DNA of 64,000 nucleotides from Sphingomonas sp. HMP6 (GTDB taxonomy: Bacteria > Pseudomonadota > Alphaproteobacteria > Sphingomonadales > Sphingomonadaceae), in contig NZ_AP022672.1 of the NCBI RefSeq assembly GCF_013374095.1, positions 248,001-312,000 of the forward strand, in the 5' to 3' direction. The position numbers and the translations under genes are program-made. Position 1 is the first letter of the stretch, and the number at the start of each line of letters is the position of its first letter. Shown one piece after another: positions 47,868 through 57,684 of this stretch. The notes beneath the pieces are model-generated. The model searched no databases, was not told the origin of the DNA, and saw only the letters and a program-made list of their open reading frames with translations.

Positions 47868-49193
47868 ATGGAAGCCACCGCCACGCCCAGCTCGCGCGCG
47901 ATCGAGGCAGACGCCGGGCGCATCAACGCCGCGCATGACGAGGTCACGTCCGGCGAGATCGCGATCGGCGTCGTCATCGGTCGTACCTCTGAATTTTTTG
48001 ATTTTTTCGTGTACGCGATTGCCTCGGTGTTGGTGTTCCCGAGCGTGGTCTTCCCGTACGTCGACCGGTTGACCGGCACGCTCTATTCGTTCGCCCTGTT
48101 CGCGCTTGCATTCGTCGCGCGCCCATTCGGGTCATTTCTGTTCCTCGCGATCGACCGCGCATACGGGCGCGGCACGAAGCTGACGATCGCGTTGTTCCTG
48201 CTCGGCGGGGCGACGGTGTCGATCGGCTTCTTGCCCGGTTATACCACGGTCGGGGTGTGGGCCGCGATCCTGCTCGGGTTGTTCCGCGTCGCGCAGGGTG
48301 TGGCACTGGGCGGCGCGTGGGACGGGCTGTCTTCGCTGCTCGCGCTCAACGTCCCCGAAAATCGGCGTGGCTGGTATGCGATGATCCCGCAGCTCGGCGC
48401 GCCGCTCGGGCTGATGGTCGCCGCCGGCTTGTTCGCCTATTTCACCGCGACGCTCTCGGCGGTCGATTTCCTCGACTGGGGCTGGCGCTACCCGTTCTTC
48501 GTCGCCTTTGCGATCAACGTGGTCGCGTTGTTCGCGCGGCTGCGCATCGTCAGCACCAAGGCGTATCAGGATTTGTTCGACAGCCGCGAGCTGCAACCCG
48601 CGCCGGTGCTGCAGACGGTACGCGGGCAGGGCCGGACGATCGTGATCGGCGCGTTCGCCCCTCTGGCCAGTTTCGCGCTGTTCCACATGGTGACGGTGTT
48701 CCCGCTGTCCTGGGTGTTCCTGTACACCAGTGCCACGCCAGAGCGTTTCTTGATCATCGAGCTGGTCGGCGCGGCGATCGGTGTCGCGGCGATCGTCGCC
48801 TCGGGCTATCTCGCGGACCGAATCGGGCGACGCTATCTGCTCGGCGTGAGCGCCGCGGCGATCGCGGTGTTTTCCGGGTTCGCGCCGCAATTGCTGGCGG
48901 CAGGCGAAACGGGGGAGATCGTATTCATGGTGCTCGGCTTCGCGTTGCTCGGCCTGTCCTTCGGGCAATCATCGGGCGCGGTGGCGTCCAACTTCAGCGG
49001 CGAAGCGCGCTATACCGGCGCGGCACTGACCTCGGATCTCGCCTGGCTGGTCGGGGCGGGGTTCGCGCCACTGGTGGCCTTGTTCTTGTCGTCGCAGTTC
49101 GGACTGATCGCATCGGGTGCCTATCTTCTGTCGGGCGCGCTGGCGACACTGATAGCACTCGGCCTCAATCGGGAATTGGCGAGCAAGGCGTAG
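47868..49193 (+). CDS. MFS transporter, metabolite:H+ symporter (MHS) type
   Basis: A 441-residue protein with twelve predicted helices. GRTSEFFDFFVYAIASVLVFP is the characteristic MHS-family first helix (compare E-x-F-D-F/Y in ProP, ShiA and KgtP). RPFGSFLFLAIDRAYGRGTKL marks loop 2-3. MHS members import organic acids or osmolytes with protons; the substrate here is unknown. It diverges from the cyo operon and shares its 119-bp promoter space. Confidence 0.9.
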   Translation: MEATATPSSRAIEADAGRINAAHDEVTSGEIAIGVVIGRTSEFFDFFVYAIASVLVFPSVVFPYVDRLTGTLYSFALFALAFVARPFGSFLFLAIDRAYGRGTKLTIALFLLGGATVSIGFLPGYTTVGVWAAILLGLFRVAQGVALGGAWDGLSSLLALNVPENRRGWYAMIPQLGAPLGLMVAAGLFAYFTATLSAVDFLDWGWRYPFFVAFAINVVALFARLRIVSTKAYQDLFDSRELQPAPVLQTVRGQGRTIVIGAFAPLASFALFHMVTVFPLSWVFLYTSATPERFLIIELVGAAIGVAAIVASGYLADRIGRRYLLGVSAAAIAVFSGFAPQLLAAGETGEIVFMVLGFALLGLSFGQSSGAVASNFSGEARYTGAALTSDLAWLVGAGFAPLVALFLSSQFGLIASGAYLLSGALATLIALGLNRELASKA

Positions 49194-49454
49194 CGGGGGG
49201 GCGACGCGCGCGACCTGTCGGGCGGCGAGCTGCAACCCGTGGCGATCGCGCGGACGCTGGTCCATAGACCAACGTTGATCCTTGCCGAGGAGCCGACCGG
49301 CAACCTCGATCCCGAGACCAAGGCGCGTCCTGACGCTGTTTGCTGGTGCCGCGAGCGTGGCGCGGCGGCGGTGCTGGTCACGCATTCCGAGGCCACCGCG
49401 ACGATCCCCGATCGAGTGCCGACCTTGGCCTCCGCGGGATCGGAACCTCCTTAA
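49194..49454 (+). pseudogene. ABC transporter ATPase remnant (LolD/MacB-like)
   Basis: Begins directly after the transporter stop, without a start of its own: [37 protein letters not shown] is the ABC signature through Walker B and D-loop of a LolD/FtsE-type ATPase. This is followed by [15 protein letters not shown] (H-loop). The P-loop half is absent. Substitutions such as Q-P in place of Q-R after LSGGE, and AEEPT for ADEPT, suggest decay. No permease gene adjoins it. Confidence 0.75.
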
Positions 49455-49487
49455 AACTCACATTCGTCAGCATCTTCGAGAGGTTGT

Positions 49488-49522
49488 AGCGCCAAACAAT
49501 GGGGTCCCGCTTTGGCGCTTTT
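49488..49522 (+). terminator. Intrinsic terminator
   Basis: AGCGCCAAA (49488-49496) pairs with TTTGGCGCT (49511-49519), followed by TTT. An outer GGTTGT/ACAACC pair extends it. It ends transcription of the MHS transporter and the ATPase remnant. Confidence 0.75.
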
Positions 49523-49647
49523 CCACAACCGAGATATTGCCATTCCGACGGTTTAGCGGTTTTCCATAGGATGCTTGCTCGTGACGCTGATGAAATGCCG
49601 GAAAATGGTCCCTACATCGAGGCATCAATTCCTGAGGGCCCGTTGAC

Positions 49648-50295
49648 ATGACCACGCATATGCAGATCGATTTCGTGTCCGACGTATCCTGTCCGTGGTG
49701 TGTGATCGGTTTGAAGGGGCTTGAGCAGGCATTGGCCAATGTCGGCGATCTGGTCGAAGCTGACATCCGCTTTCAGCCGTTCGAGCTCAATCCACAGATG
49801 CCGGCTGAAGGTCAGGATATTGCCGAGCACATCCAGCAGAAATACGGGTCCACCCCCGAGCAATCCGCCGACAATCGAGCGACGATCCGTGACCGCGCGG
49901 CAGGGCTCGGGTTCAGGATGGCGATGTCGGAAGGCAGTCGTATCTACAATACGTTTGACGCGCATCGCCTGCTCCATTGGGCCGCGATCGAGGGCCGACA
50001 GCGTGAAGTGAAGCACGCGCTGTTCGAGGCGTATTTCACGGATGGCCGTAATCCGGGCGATACCGAGGTGTTGGTCGAAGTGGCTAAGAAGGCCGGCCTC
50101 GACGGGGACGCTGCCCGCGAGGTAATTACTTCGAATTTGTATGCGCAAGAGGTCCGCGAGGACGAGCGGCTGTGGCAATCACAAGGTGTCTCCGCGGTTC
50201 CTGCGGTTATCATCAACCGAAAATATCTTATCTCGGGTGGTCAGCCGCCTGAGGCGTTCGAGGGCGCGCTTCGCAAGATCGCCGCGGAAGCATGA
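49648..50295 (+). CDS. DsbA-family oxidoreductase, FrnE-like
   Basis: A 215-residue thioredoxin-fold protein with an N-terminal CPWC active site (DVSCPWCVIGLKGLEQAL), the FQPFELNPQMP segment and the C-terminal cis-Pro region VSAVPAVIINRKYLISGGQP. There is no signal peptide, so it acts in the cytosol. FrnE-like proteins are disulfide isomerases or 2-hydroxychromene-type isomerases often linked to oxidative stress. It stands alone between terminator and remnant genes. Confidence 0.92.
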   Translation: MTTHMQIDFVSDVSCPWCVIGLKGLEQALANVGDLVEADIRFQPFELNPQMPAEGQDIAEHIQQKYGSTPEQSADNRATIRDRAAGLGFRMAMSEGSRIYNTFDAHRLLHWAAIEGRQREVKHALFEAYFTDGRNPGDTEVLVEVAKKAGLDGDAAREVITSNLYAQEVREDERLWQSQGVSAVPAVIINRKYLISGGQPPEAFEGALRKIAAEA

Positions 50296-50338
50296 CCCTG
50301 GAAACGGCCTGCTGTGCGTCGCCGCAAGCAAGCCTTGG

Positions 50339-50500
50339 CTAGCGAACCAACGGCCGAACCTCCTTGATCAGGTCGATCAGCAAACGCAGTCCGGTAGGAC
50401 GATGCCGCCGCCCGGAATAGTAGAGGTGGAACCCGCTGCCTGTCGTTGCCCATTCGCCCAACACCCGCTGGAGGTCGCGGCTGAAGCCGAACACTAGTTT
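50339..50500 (-). pseudogene. C-terminal remnant of a LysR-type regulator
   Basis: About 50 residues (LQRVLGEWATTGSGFHLYYSGRRHRPTGLRLLIDLIKEV) match the typical C-terminus of LysR regulators (L-x-x-W, LYY-x-x-R, LR-x-x-ID). No helix-turn-helix or effector domain precedes it. The rest of 50296-50614 is empty. Confidence 0.65.
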
Positions 50501-50614
50501 GTCGTCAGAAGGCGAAAGGCTTACCCTGAATGGCGGATTGTGACCCTTTCCGCGAACGAGCCTTAGCGGCAGTACCATCCTGCCAAGCTGTTAGCACACG
50601 TACAGCGGGCGCAT

Positions 50615-50950
50615 TTACGTGCTTCGCTTCGGTTTCCGCGGTTTGGGTGCCGGCAGCTTCGCTGCGGTGGCGCGCAGTATTTTACCGAGCCATTCAGCAT
50701 CGTCCCAGCGATCGGCCACGATAAGAAGGTGCGGCTTGGCCCCTGGATAAGGCGGCGCTTCCGACACCGGCTCGGCATGAAGGCGACCGGATGCCGTTGG
50801 CTTGACGTAGAGTTGATCGTCGCAGATCGAGCCGATCATCTTACCGTCGAGGTAGACGCCGTATTCCCCGAACATCGGCTGAATCAACAGGTCGCCAGCG
50901 CCCGATCCCTGTTCGAGCAGATAATCGACCGTGCGTTGCTGCGTTGTCAT
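50615..50950 (-). CDS. TfoX/Sxy N-terminal domain protein
   Basis: A 111-residue single-domain protein: MTTQQRTVDYLLEQ, then IQPMFGEYGVYLDGKMIGSICDDQLYVKPT is the TfoX_N fold with its MFGEYGVY signature, ending in a Lys/Pro-rich tail. TfoX of Haemophilus and Vibrio activates competence genes, but isolated N-domain proteins like this are widespread and of unknown role. Confidence 0.88.
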   Translation of the reverse strand: MTTQQRTVDYLLEQGSGAGDLLIQPMFGEYGVYLDGKMIGSICDDQLYVKPTASGRLHAEPVSEAPPYPGAKPHLLIVADRWDDAEWLGKILRATAAKLPAPKPRKPKRST

Positions 50951-51144
50951 ATGCTCACGCTAACAGACGCCCGTCGCGAGGGGCAATGGGCCGACCATCG
51001 TTTGGGTCCGGGTTTTCGCCGAAAAGAATGATATTGAGGACAGCGTGGTCGTCTGTACCGGCCAATTGGCTCGACCGAATTCCTGACGCCGATCGATGAA
51101 ACCTTGGGGGTGCGTTGCCCGACGCCTTCGGTATAGGGCCTGCC

Positions 51145-52266
51145 ATGACTCTGCTGCAGGCCCTCGTTGACGATCTTACAACCCTGAACGACGCTGATCG
51201 CTTGCGCAGGTTGCAACCGCGTGGCGGCGTGGATTTCGCCTCGAACGACTATCTCGCGCTGGCCGGCGCGCCCCGTATGCGGGCTGCGGTGGAGGCGGCG
51301 CTGGCCCGCGGCGTCCCGCTCGGGTCGGGCGGATCGCGGTTGCTGCGGGGGAATGATCCGGAGCATGAGGCGCTCGAGGCGGAAGCAGCGACCTTCTTCG
51401 GCAGCGAGACGGCGCTATTCTTCTCCAGTGGATACGCCGCCAATAGCGCGCTGTTCGCGACGCTGCCGCAGCGGGGTGATCTCGTCGTCTACGACGCGCT
51501 GATCCACGCCAGCACGCACGAGGGGATGCGGATTGGCCGCGCGGCGACGAGTGCGGCCAAGCACAACGACCCTAGCGCGATCGATGAGACGATCGCGGCG
51601 TGGCGACGCGATGGAGGCGTGGGTCGCCCCTGGATTGCGGTCGAAAGCCTGTATAGCATGGACGGCGACCGCGCCCCGCTCGGCGACCTGATGGCGGTGG
51701 CGGAGCGGCATGAGGCGATGCTGCTGATCGATGAGGCGCACGCGACCGGCGTCTTCGGGGATCGGGGCCGCGGCCTCGCCGCCGGGCTTGAGGGCCAGGA
51801 GAATGTCGTCACGCTGCGCACCTGCGGCAAGGCGCTCGGGTGCGAGGGGGCGTTGCTGTGCGGCCCGCGCACGATGCGCGATTTCCTCGTCAATCGCGCG
51901 CGGGGCTTCATCTTCTCGACCGCGCCATCGCCGCTGATCGCCGCCGCCGTGCGCGAGAGTTTGCGGATATTGGCCGATGAACCCGGGCGCCGCGCGCGGC
52001 TCGCGGCCCTGATCGCCTTTGCCGAACGCACGCTTGCGCCGTGCGGCGTCACGGCGACTGGATCGCAGATCCTGCCGCTGATGGTCGGCGCGGATGCGGT
52101 GGCGATGGAGATGGCGAACGCGCTTCAGGCGGCCGGCTTCGACGTGCGCGGCATTCGGCCACCGACCGTGCCACCTGGCACCGCGCGGCTGCGGCTTTCG
52201 CTGACCTTGAATGTAACCGAAGCAGAGATCACGGCGCTGGCCGATGCCCTCAAGGAACTGAAGTAA
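51145..52266 (+). CDS. bioF: 8-amino-7-oxononanoate synthase
   Basis: A 373-residue PLP enzyme that condenses pimeloyl-ACP/CoA with alanine in biotin synthesis. Readable landmarks are [70 protein letters not shown] and the PLP-binding Lys K229 in [16 protein letters not shown] at 51145 was chosen; an upstream in-frame extension has no matching residues. The stop TAA overlaps the bioD ATG by one base. Confidence 0.96.
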   Translation: MTLLQALVDDLTTLNDADRLRRLQPRGGVDFASNDYLALAGAPRMRAAVEAALARGVPLGSGGSRLLRGNDPEHEALEAEAATFFGSETALFFSSGYAANSALFATLPQRGDLVVYDALIHASTHEGMRIGRAATSAAKHNDPSAIDETIAAWRRDGGVGRPWIAVESLYSMDGDRAPLGDLMAVAERHEAMLLIDEAHATGVFGDRGRGLAAGLEGQENVVTLRTCGKALGCEGALLCGPRTMRDFLVNRARGFIFSTAPSPLIAAAVRESLRILADEPGRRARLAALIAFAERTLAPCGVTATGSQILPLMVGADAVAMEMANALQAAGFDVRGIRPPTVPPGTARLRLSLTLNVTEAEITALADALKELK

Positions 52267-52895
52267 TGCGTGGAAATACGATCGTCGTGACCGGCACGGA
52301 TACCGATGTCGGCAAGACCGTCTTTTCGGCCGCTTTGGCCGGTGCCCTTGGCGCGCAGTATTGGAAGCCGGTTCAGGCCGGGCTGGACCCGTCGAGCGAT
52401 GCCGCCAGCGTGACCTTGCTGTCGGACCTGCCGCCAGAGCGCATTTTGCCAGAAGCCTATCGTCTGAACACCCCCTGTTCCCCGCACCGCGCGGCCGAGA
52501 TCGACGGGGTGACGATCGAGTCCGATCGGCTGGCACTCCCGCAGATCGCAGGTCCGCTGGTGGTGGAAGGGGCGGGCGGCGTGCTGGTGCCAGTGACGCG
52601 CGATCTGCTGTTCGCCGATCTGTTTGCGCGCTGGGCGTGCCCCGTGGTGCTGGTCGCGCGGACCGCGCTCGGCACGATCAACCACAGCCTGTTGTCGATC
52701 GAGGCGCTGCGCGGTCGCGGCGTGCCGATCCTCGGCATCGCCTTCGTCGGTGACGCGCAGGACGACAGCGAAGCGACGATCGCGCAGATCGGCGGCGTCA
52801 AGCGCCTTGGCCGCCTCCCGCTGCTCGATCCGCTGAATGCGGCGACGCTGGCGGCAGCGTTTGCTGCCGCCTTCGACCTGGACGATTTTCGATGA
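52266..52895 (+). CDS. bioD: Dethiobiotin synthetase
   Basis: A 209-residue ATPase that closes the ureido ring of dethiobiotin. It has P-loop [10 protein letters not shown], substrate Lys region [22 protein letters not shown] and [19 protein letters not shown]. It is coupled to bioF (one-base overlap) and bioA (ATGA overlap). Confidence 0.96.
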   Translation: MRGNTIVVTGTDTDVGKTVFSAALAGALGAQYWKPVQAGLDPSSDAASVTLLSDLPPERILPEAYRLNTPCSPHRAAEIDGVTIESDRLALPQIAGPLVVEGAGGVLVPVTRDLLFADLFARWACPVVLVARTALGTINHSLLSIEALRGRGVPILGIAFVGDAQDDSEATIAQIGGVKRLGRLPLLDPLNAATLAAAFAAAFDLDDFR

Positions 52896-54154
52896 CGCCC
52901 TCGCCGATCTGGCATCCTTTCACGCAGCATGGTCTGGGCGAACCGATCCCGCGCGTCAGCCATGCCGAAGGCGCGGTGCTCTACACCGATGACGGGCGGC
53001 GGATCGTTGATGGCATCAGCTCGTGGTGGGTCACCACGCACGGGCATTGCCATCCGCGCATCATGGCGGCGATCGCCGAACAGACTACTAAGCTCGACCA
53101 GATCATTTTCGCGGGCTGGACCCACGAACCCGCCGAGACGCTCGCGCGCGGTTTGACCGCGATCATGCCGCCCTCGCTCACCCGCGTATTCTTCTCGGAC
53201 TCAGGCTCGACCAGCGTCGAAGTCGCGCTGAAGATGGCGCTTGGCTTCTGGGCCAATCGCGGGAGCCCGCGGCACCGCATCCTGGTGCTGGAGCATAGCT
53301 ATCATGGCGATACGATCGGCGCGATGTCGGTCGGCGCGCGCGGTGCGTTCAACGCCAGCTATGCGCCGCTGCTGTTCGACGTCGGCACCATCCCGTTTCC
53401 GGTGGCGGGCGGCGAACAGGCCACACTCGACGCATTGGAGCAAGCGTGCCGCGCGGCACCGGCGGCGCTGATCGTCGAGCCGCTGATCCTGGGGGCGGGC
53501 GGGATGTTGATCTATCCCGCCTGGGTGCTTGCCGAGATGCGCGCGATCTGTGCGCGCCACGACGTGCTGTTCATCGCCGACGAAGTGATGACCGGCTGGG
53601 GCCGCACCGGCACGCTGCTGGCGTGCGAGCAGGCCGGGATCGTGCCCGACATCCTGTGCCTGTCCAAGGGCCTGACCGGCGGTGCGGTGCCGCTTGCCGT
53701 GACGATGGCGAGCGAGGCGATTTTCGAAGCGCATCTGTCGCAGGACCGCGCGCGGATGTTCTTTCACTCCTCCAGTTACACCGCCAACCCGATCGCGTGC
53801 GCCGCTGCCACTGCGAACCTGGCGATCTGGCGCGAGGAGCCGGTGCTCGCGCGGATCGCCGATCTCTCGGCGCGGCAGCGGGATCGGTTGCCAATGCTCG
53901 CCGCGCTTCCCAACATAAGACACGCGCGCCAAATCGGCACGATCACCGCGATCGACTTGATCGACCCGACGGGGAGCGGTTATCTCTCGCACCTCGGCCC
54001 GCACCTGCTCGCGCATTTCCAGGCGCACGATCTGCTCGTGCGGCCGCTCGGGAATACGGTCTATCTGATGCCGCCGTATTGCATCGCCGATGGAGATCTC
54101 GATCGCTTGTATCACGGCATCACAGACGCCGCAGACGCGGTCGCGCGGATGTAG
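52892..54154 (+). CDS. bioA: Adenosylmethionine-8-amino-7-oxononanoate aminotransferase
   Basis: A 420-residue class III aminotransferase using SAM as amino donor. The N-terminus IWHPFTQH is the BioA hallmark, followed by [14 protein letters not shown] Lys is K259 in [17 protein letters not shown], with [13 protein letters not shown] ahead. It ends the bioFDA operon. The remaining biotin genes bioB and bioC are not in the window. Confidence 0.97.
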   Translation: MTPSPIWHPFTQHGLGEPIPRVSHAEGAVLYTDDGRRIVDGISSWWVTTHGHCHPRIMAAIAEQTTKLDQIIFAGWTHEPAETLARGLTAIMPPSLTRVFFSDSGSTSVEVALKMALGFWANRGSPRHRILVLEHSYHGDTIGAMSVGARGAFNASYAPLLFDVGTIPFPVAGGEQATLDALEQACRAAPAALIVEPLILGAGGMLIYPAWVLAEMRAICARHDVLFIADEVMTGWGRTGTLLACEQAGIVPDILCLSKGLTGGAVPLAVTMASEAIFEAHLSQDRARMFFHSSSYTANPIACAAATANLAIWREEPVLARIADLSARQRDRLPMLAALPNIRHARQIGTITAIDLIDPTGSGYLSHLGPHLLAHFQAHDLLVRPLGNTVYLMPPYCIADGDLDRLYHGITDAADAVARM

Positions 54155-54462
54155 CGAGTCGAGCACGCAAGCCAGCACTGGTTCGTGAGCCTCGACGACG
54201 CGGTCGGAAAATGCGAAATCTGGCGGATAGGCTATAACGCGGTACGATTATGGGGCGGGATCGGCGACAAGCCGCCGATCCCGCTGGTAAACCGGTCGGC
54301 GGCACATATGACCCGCCACAACCGGCAGGAACTGAATGACGCCCAGCCGGGGGGCAAGAACGGTAACATGTCAAAAAAACGGTTTTTCTTTGGTTGCTGC
54401 TGGGTAAAAGACGGGGGCCGTCACCCAGAACCAAGCCCTCCATTTATTGCAGGATAGTCATC
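54155..54462. other. Intergenic region with a 12-bp-stem hairpin
   Basis: GCGGGATCGGCG (54255-54266) pairs perfectly with CGCCGATCCCGC (54273-54284) across a 6-base loop. There is no T-tract. It may stop bioA transcription with Rho or form a leader for the GH28 gene. An open frame at 54185-54457 crosses it but has no recognisable domain and is not accepted as a gene. Confidence 0.45.
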
Positions 54463-55968
54463 ATGACAATCAGTCGTCGTGTAGTGCTTTTATCCGCCGG
54501 CAGCACCGCCATGACATCTTTGCTGGCGTGCCCAGCTTTCTCTGTCGCGCGCAGAGCCGACGGCGCTGCCCCGCCAGCCTGGGTTCCAGAGCTTAAGAAG
54601 TCTCTGACAATGGCCGCACACACATTGACCAAGACACTGAAGCCTTGGACCGGTCCGAAGACTGTCGCGCTTCCCGAGGACTATGGATTCATTCCGAATT
54701 CAACTGCCCCGGCCACTGTAGCCATTCAGGCCGCTGTAGATGCACTCGCCGCACAAGGCGGCGGTACCGTTCGCCTCACAGTGGGGGACTATGTTTCGGG
54801 AACCATAGAGTTGCGGTCCAACATCAGGCTGGAAGTCAGCAAGGGCGCGCGCCTCCTAGGTAGCCTTTCGCTCAGTGACTATCCGGAGAAGGTTGCAGCC
54901 CGCAAAACGGTGATGGACTCCAATATGGGCATGAATCAATCTTTGATTTTTGCCGAGGGCGTTACCAATATTTCCGTCGCAGGCGACGGTATCATCGATG
55001 GCCGCGGAAGCAAGGCGAACTTTCCTGGCAAACAGACGGTTGGCACGACCCCAGGGCGCCCCTTTCTGATACGGGTGATCGACTGCAAAAAGGTCCACAT
55101 TGTTGGCATTCGCCTGCATGATGCAGCCTGCTGGATGCAAAACTATCTCAATTGCGAGGACTTGCTGATCGAGGATATTTTCGTAAGCAACCAGGCAAAC
55201 TTCAACAATGATGGCCTCGACATTGATGGTTGTCGGCGTGTGATAGTGCGCAATAGCATCATCAATTCAGAAGATGACGCAATGTGCTTCAAGGGTGCGT
55301 CCCAGCGCCCCATGGAAGACGTTCTTGTCGAGAATTGCCAGTTTTACACGAGTTGCAATGCGATCAAATTCGGCACTGATTCTCAGGGTGATTTCCGGCG
55401 CATCCTGGTCCGTAACGTAACGATTGGAGGTACGCCGGCACACATGCCTGCTATCAATCGGCGGACCGCAAGCTCCGGCATTACGTGGGCTATCGTCGAT
55501 GGCGGCACGCTTGAGGATGTCTATGTGCATGACGCAAGGATATTCCGCTCGAAGTCGCCGCTTTACCTCCGACTGGGCGACCGCGGACGGGTTCGACCGG
55601 AGGATCCTGTGCCTGCACCAGGGACTATGCGTCGTATCGTATTCGAAAACATCTCCGGCAAAGAAAACGACTCCCGCGGGTCATATTTTTTAGGCATCGC
55701 TGATCGCAAAATCGAAGATGTGGTCTTGAAGAATGTTCATTTGTGGGGCGCCGGGTCTGCATCGGAAGGCCCGGATGAAAGCGAGATCGACCAGATGCGC
55801 AAACGATACCCCGATGCACAGAATTTGAAGCTCGCGCCGGCCTATGGCCTGTGGGCTCGCCATGTGCGGAGGCTGACCCTGATAAATGTCGATTTCGTCG
55901 TCGACCAGCCTGATCCGCGACCCAAGATCTTGACGAAAACAGATGTCGACGATGTCGTAATTGCGTGA
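54463..55968 (+). CDS. Glycoside hydrolase family 28 (polygalacturonase-like), Tat-exported
   Basis: A 501-residue enzyme with a twin-arginine signal (ISRRVVLLSAGS) and a right-handed beta-helix. GH28 catalytic acids are readable in NFNNDGLDIDG (D250, D253) and NSEDDAMCFKG (D271, D272). The later G-H-G motif reads NAIKFGTDSQG, without the His, closer to rhamnogalacturonan- or exo-acting members than to endo-polygalacturonases. It likely hydrolyses pectic backbone or side-chain oligosaccharides in the periplasm. ATG at 54463 starts the signal peptide. Confidence 0.88.
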   Translation: MTISRRVVLLSAGSTAMTSLLACPAFSVARRADGAAPPAWVPELKKSLTMAAHTLTKTLKPWTGPKTVALPEDYGFIPNSTAPATVAIQAAVDALAAQGGGTVRLTVGDYVSGTIELRSNIRLEVSKGARLLGSLSLSDYPEKVAARKTVMDSNMGMNQSLIFAEGVTNISVAGDGIIDGRGSKANFPGKQTVGTTPGRPFLIRVIDCKKVHIVGIRLHDAACWMQNYLNCEDLLIEDIFVSNQANFNNDGLDIDGCRRVIVRNSIINSEDDAMCFKGASQRPMEDVLVENCQFYTSCNAIKFGTDSQGDFRRILVRNVTIGGTPAHMPAINRRTASSGITWAIVDGGTLEDVYVHDARIFRSKSPLYLRLGDRGRVRPEDPVPAPGTMRRIVFENISGKENDSRGSYFLGIADRKIEDVVLKNVHLWGAGSASEGPDESEIDQMRKRYPDAQNLKLAPAYGLWARHVRRLTLINVDFVVDQPDPRPKILTKTDVDDVVIA

Positions 55969-56041
55969 AGCGGCACCGTCCTTGCCCGTGCAGTGAGGAC
56001 CAGCATGGTTGCGCAGAACATCGTTCGGCATGGCTCGGAGC

Positions 56042-56287
56042 CGGCGTACGAGGACGGCGGGACGCTAGGCTTTAGCCGTGTGGGCCAAGCCGACGGACAA
56101 CGCGTTCGTGGAATCGTTCAGTAATCGCCTGCGCGACGAATGGCTGAACACCCGTTGGTTCGAAGACGCCCGAGCCAAGATCGATGCCTGGCGGCGGGAC
56201 TGTAACGAGAGCTGTCCTCATACATCGCCTGGCTGGCCGACGCCGATCGAAGATGCTGCGGCCGCAGCCCAGATCGTCGCCAAATGA
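56042..56287 (+). pseudogene. IS3-family transposase OrfB, C-terminal remnant
   Basis: KPTDNAFVESFSNRLRDEWLNTRWFEDARAKIDAWRRDCNESCPHTSPGW is the last part of an rve integrase core, with the catalytic Glu in FVESF. A base change just upstream (around 56087) breaks the frame with the preceding LGFSR stretch. The D,D half is missing. It is a dead fragment with no terminal repeats found. Confidence 0.85.
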
Positions 56288-56590
56288 ACGCCGGATACTT
56301 ACCTTCGGACTGGATGAGAAACCAGGGTGACCCTAACAAACGGCCGGTCTTTGGCTGGCGCTGGATGAAAGGCGGGGGTCTCGTCAATCGGCGTGCAAAA
56401 AGAACTCGTTGCCCTGCGCAGATCATGCGGCGACTGGCTGATCAACTTTCGAGTGCAAGGAAAAAAAGGGGTAGCGGCTATTTTTTTGGCCGGATCGACA
56501 CCGACCAACGTCAGTAGCAAGTAAGCATTCTGTTTTGCTGAAAGCCATCTTCCGCTGGTAAGCCCATCGGAAATATAGCGAGATTTGGCC
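56288..56590. other. Intergenic debris between IS remnants; nothing recognised
   Basis: About 300 bp that begin after the IS3 remnant and end at the IS5 element. The stretch has A- and T-runs at 56459-56466 and 56481-56487. A frame at 56284-56517 has no recognisable motif. Confidence 0.4.
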
Positions 56591-56593
56591 TTA

Positions 56594-57524
56594 GTGCCTG
56601 ATTCAGAACTTTCTCAAGCGTAGCAGTATTTTGCGGTCCTTCGGGTGAGCATTCGGATGGATGCCAGCAGCGCCCATGCGGTTGACGATGCGATGGAGGT
56701 CTCCCAGTCTTTGGCGAGGCGGCGACATCGACCGAGCCATGCAAAAGTGCGCTCGACGACCCAGCGCCGGGGAAGGATTTCGAAGCCTTTGGCGGTATCG
56801 GAGCGCTTGATGATCTCGATGGTCCAGTTGCCATGGCGAGCCATGGCGTCGCGCAGCTTCGGCCCGGCATAGCCGCCATCGGCAAAGACATGGCGCAGCC
56901 ATGGGAAGCGCTGGCGGATCGCTTTGAGCACATCGACAGCGCCGTCCCGGTCCTGAATGTCAGCCCCGTGGACAAGGATGAAGACCAGAAAACCGCATGT
57001 GTCGGTCAGGATATGGCGCTTGCGACCCTTGATCTTCTTGCCTGCATCATAGCCGCAAATTCCCCCGCTTTCCGTTGTTTTGACCGACTGGCTATCGATC
57101 ACACCGGCGCTGGGCGAGGCCTCGCGTCCTTCGATTTCGCGCAGGTTCATGACCAACGCCATGTTCATCGCATCGAACAGACCGCAATCGCGCCAGGCGT
57201 AGAAATAGCGCCGCACGGTCGAAACCGGCGGAAAGCATTTCGGCAACAGCCGCCATGCACAACCACTCGCGGCAATGTAGAGCATGGCGTTCACTGCTTC
57301 TCGCATATCCGTCGTGCGACGCCGCCCACCCCGCTTCGCGGGCGGGATAAACGGTGCCGTCAGCATCCATTCCCGATCCGTCATATCGCTTGGATAGCGC
57401 AACCCTTCCCGGCTATGCTCATGCCGGGCAATACCAGTCCATGCCATCGTTCACTCCATCTCTTTGCAAAGACGGCTTGAATCACAACATGCTGGTATTG
57501 CTCAACAACTTTCGGATCGGGCTC
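56594..57524 (-). mobile_element. IS5-family insertion sequence (3-bp target duplication)
   Basis: 931 bp with imperfect terminal inverted repeats (GTGCCTGATTCAG at 56594, complement GAGCCCGATCCGA at 57524) and a TTA duplication on both sides (56591-56593 and 57525-57527). The 3-bp YNA-type duplication fits the IS1031 group. The transposase is intact. It lies between the IS3 remnant and the TonB receptor gene. Confidence 0.85.
56614..57447 (-). CDS. IS5-family transposase
   Basis: A 277-residue DDE transposase. DMTDREWMLTAPFIPPAKRGGRRR is the DUF4096 N-terminal domain. The catalytic residues sit in GVIDSQSVKTTESGG, HVFADGGYAGPKL and RRWVVERTFAWLGRCRRLAKD (the Y-(2)-R-(3)-E-(6)-R-type signature). 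No frameshift is needed. It appears functional. Confidence 0.95.
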   Translation of the reverse strand: MAWTGIARHEHSREGLRYPSDMTDREWMLTAPFIPPAKRGGRRRTTDMREAVNAMLYIAASGCAWRLLPKCFPPVSTVRRYFYAWRDCGLFDAMNMALVMNLREIEGREASPSAGVIDSQSVKTTESGGICGYDAGKKIKGRKRHILTDTCGFLVFILVHGADIQDRDGAVDVLKAIRQRFPWLRHVFADGGYAGPKLRDAMARHGNWTIEIIKRSDTAKGFEILPRRWVVERTFAWLGRCRRLAKDWETSIASSTAWALLASIRMLTRRTAKYCYA

Positions 57525-57617
57525 TTAGGCGCCGGCAACAGACCTTCACTTCAGGCCGCCCGACAACCCCTGTGCGCGCCTGAGATAAAAGCACCACTTG
57601 AATTGCCCTGGCTTTAT

Positions 57618-57631
57618 TGATACCGGTGTCA
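57618..57631. promoter_or_regulatory. Operator-like palindrome upstream of the TonB receptor
   Basis: TGATACCGGTGTCA is a 14-bp inverted repeat with central CCGG and one mismatched pair, 53 bp before the receptor start. The form TGA-x-ACCGGT-x-TCA fits LacI- or GntR-type sugar regulators. No such regulator gene is in the window. Confidence 0.5.
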
Positions 57632-57684
57632 TATAGGTTGATGAGTGGTGTTTAACCACCGAAGCTAAAAGTGGGGAGGATTAT

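Noticed and set aside
54185..54457. 90-codon frame before the GH28 gene
   Set aside because: Contains the long hairpin, has no recognisable domain, and lacks a good start.
56284..56517. 77-codon frame beside the IS3 remnant
   Set aside because: Low-complexity basic composition, no homology pattern; probably junk between IS pieces.
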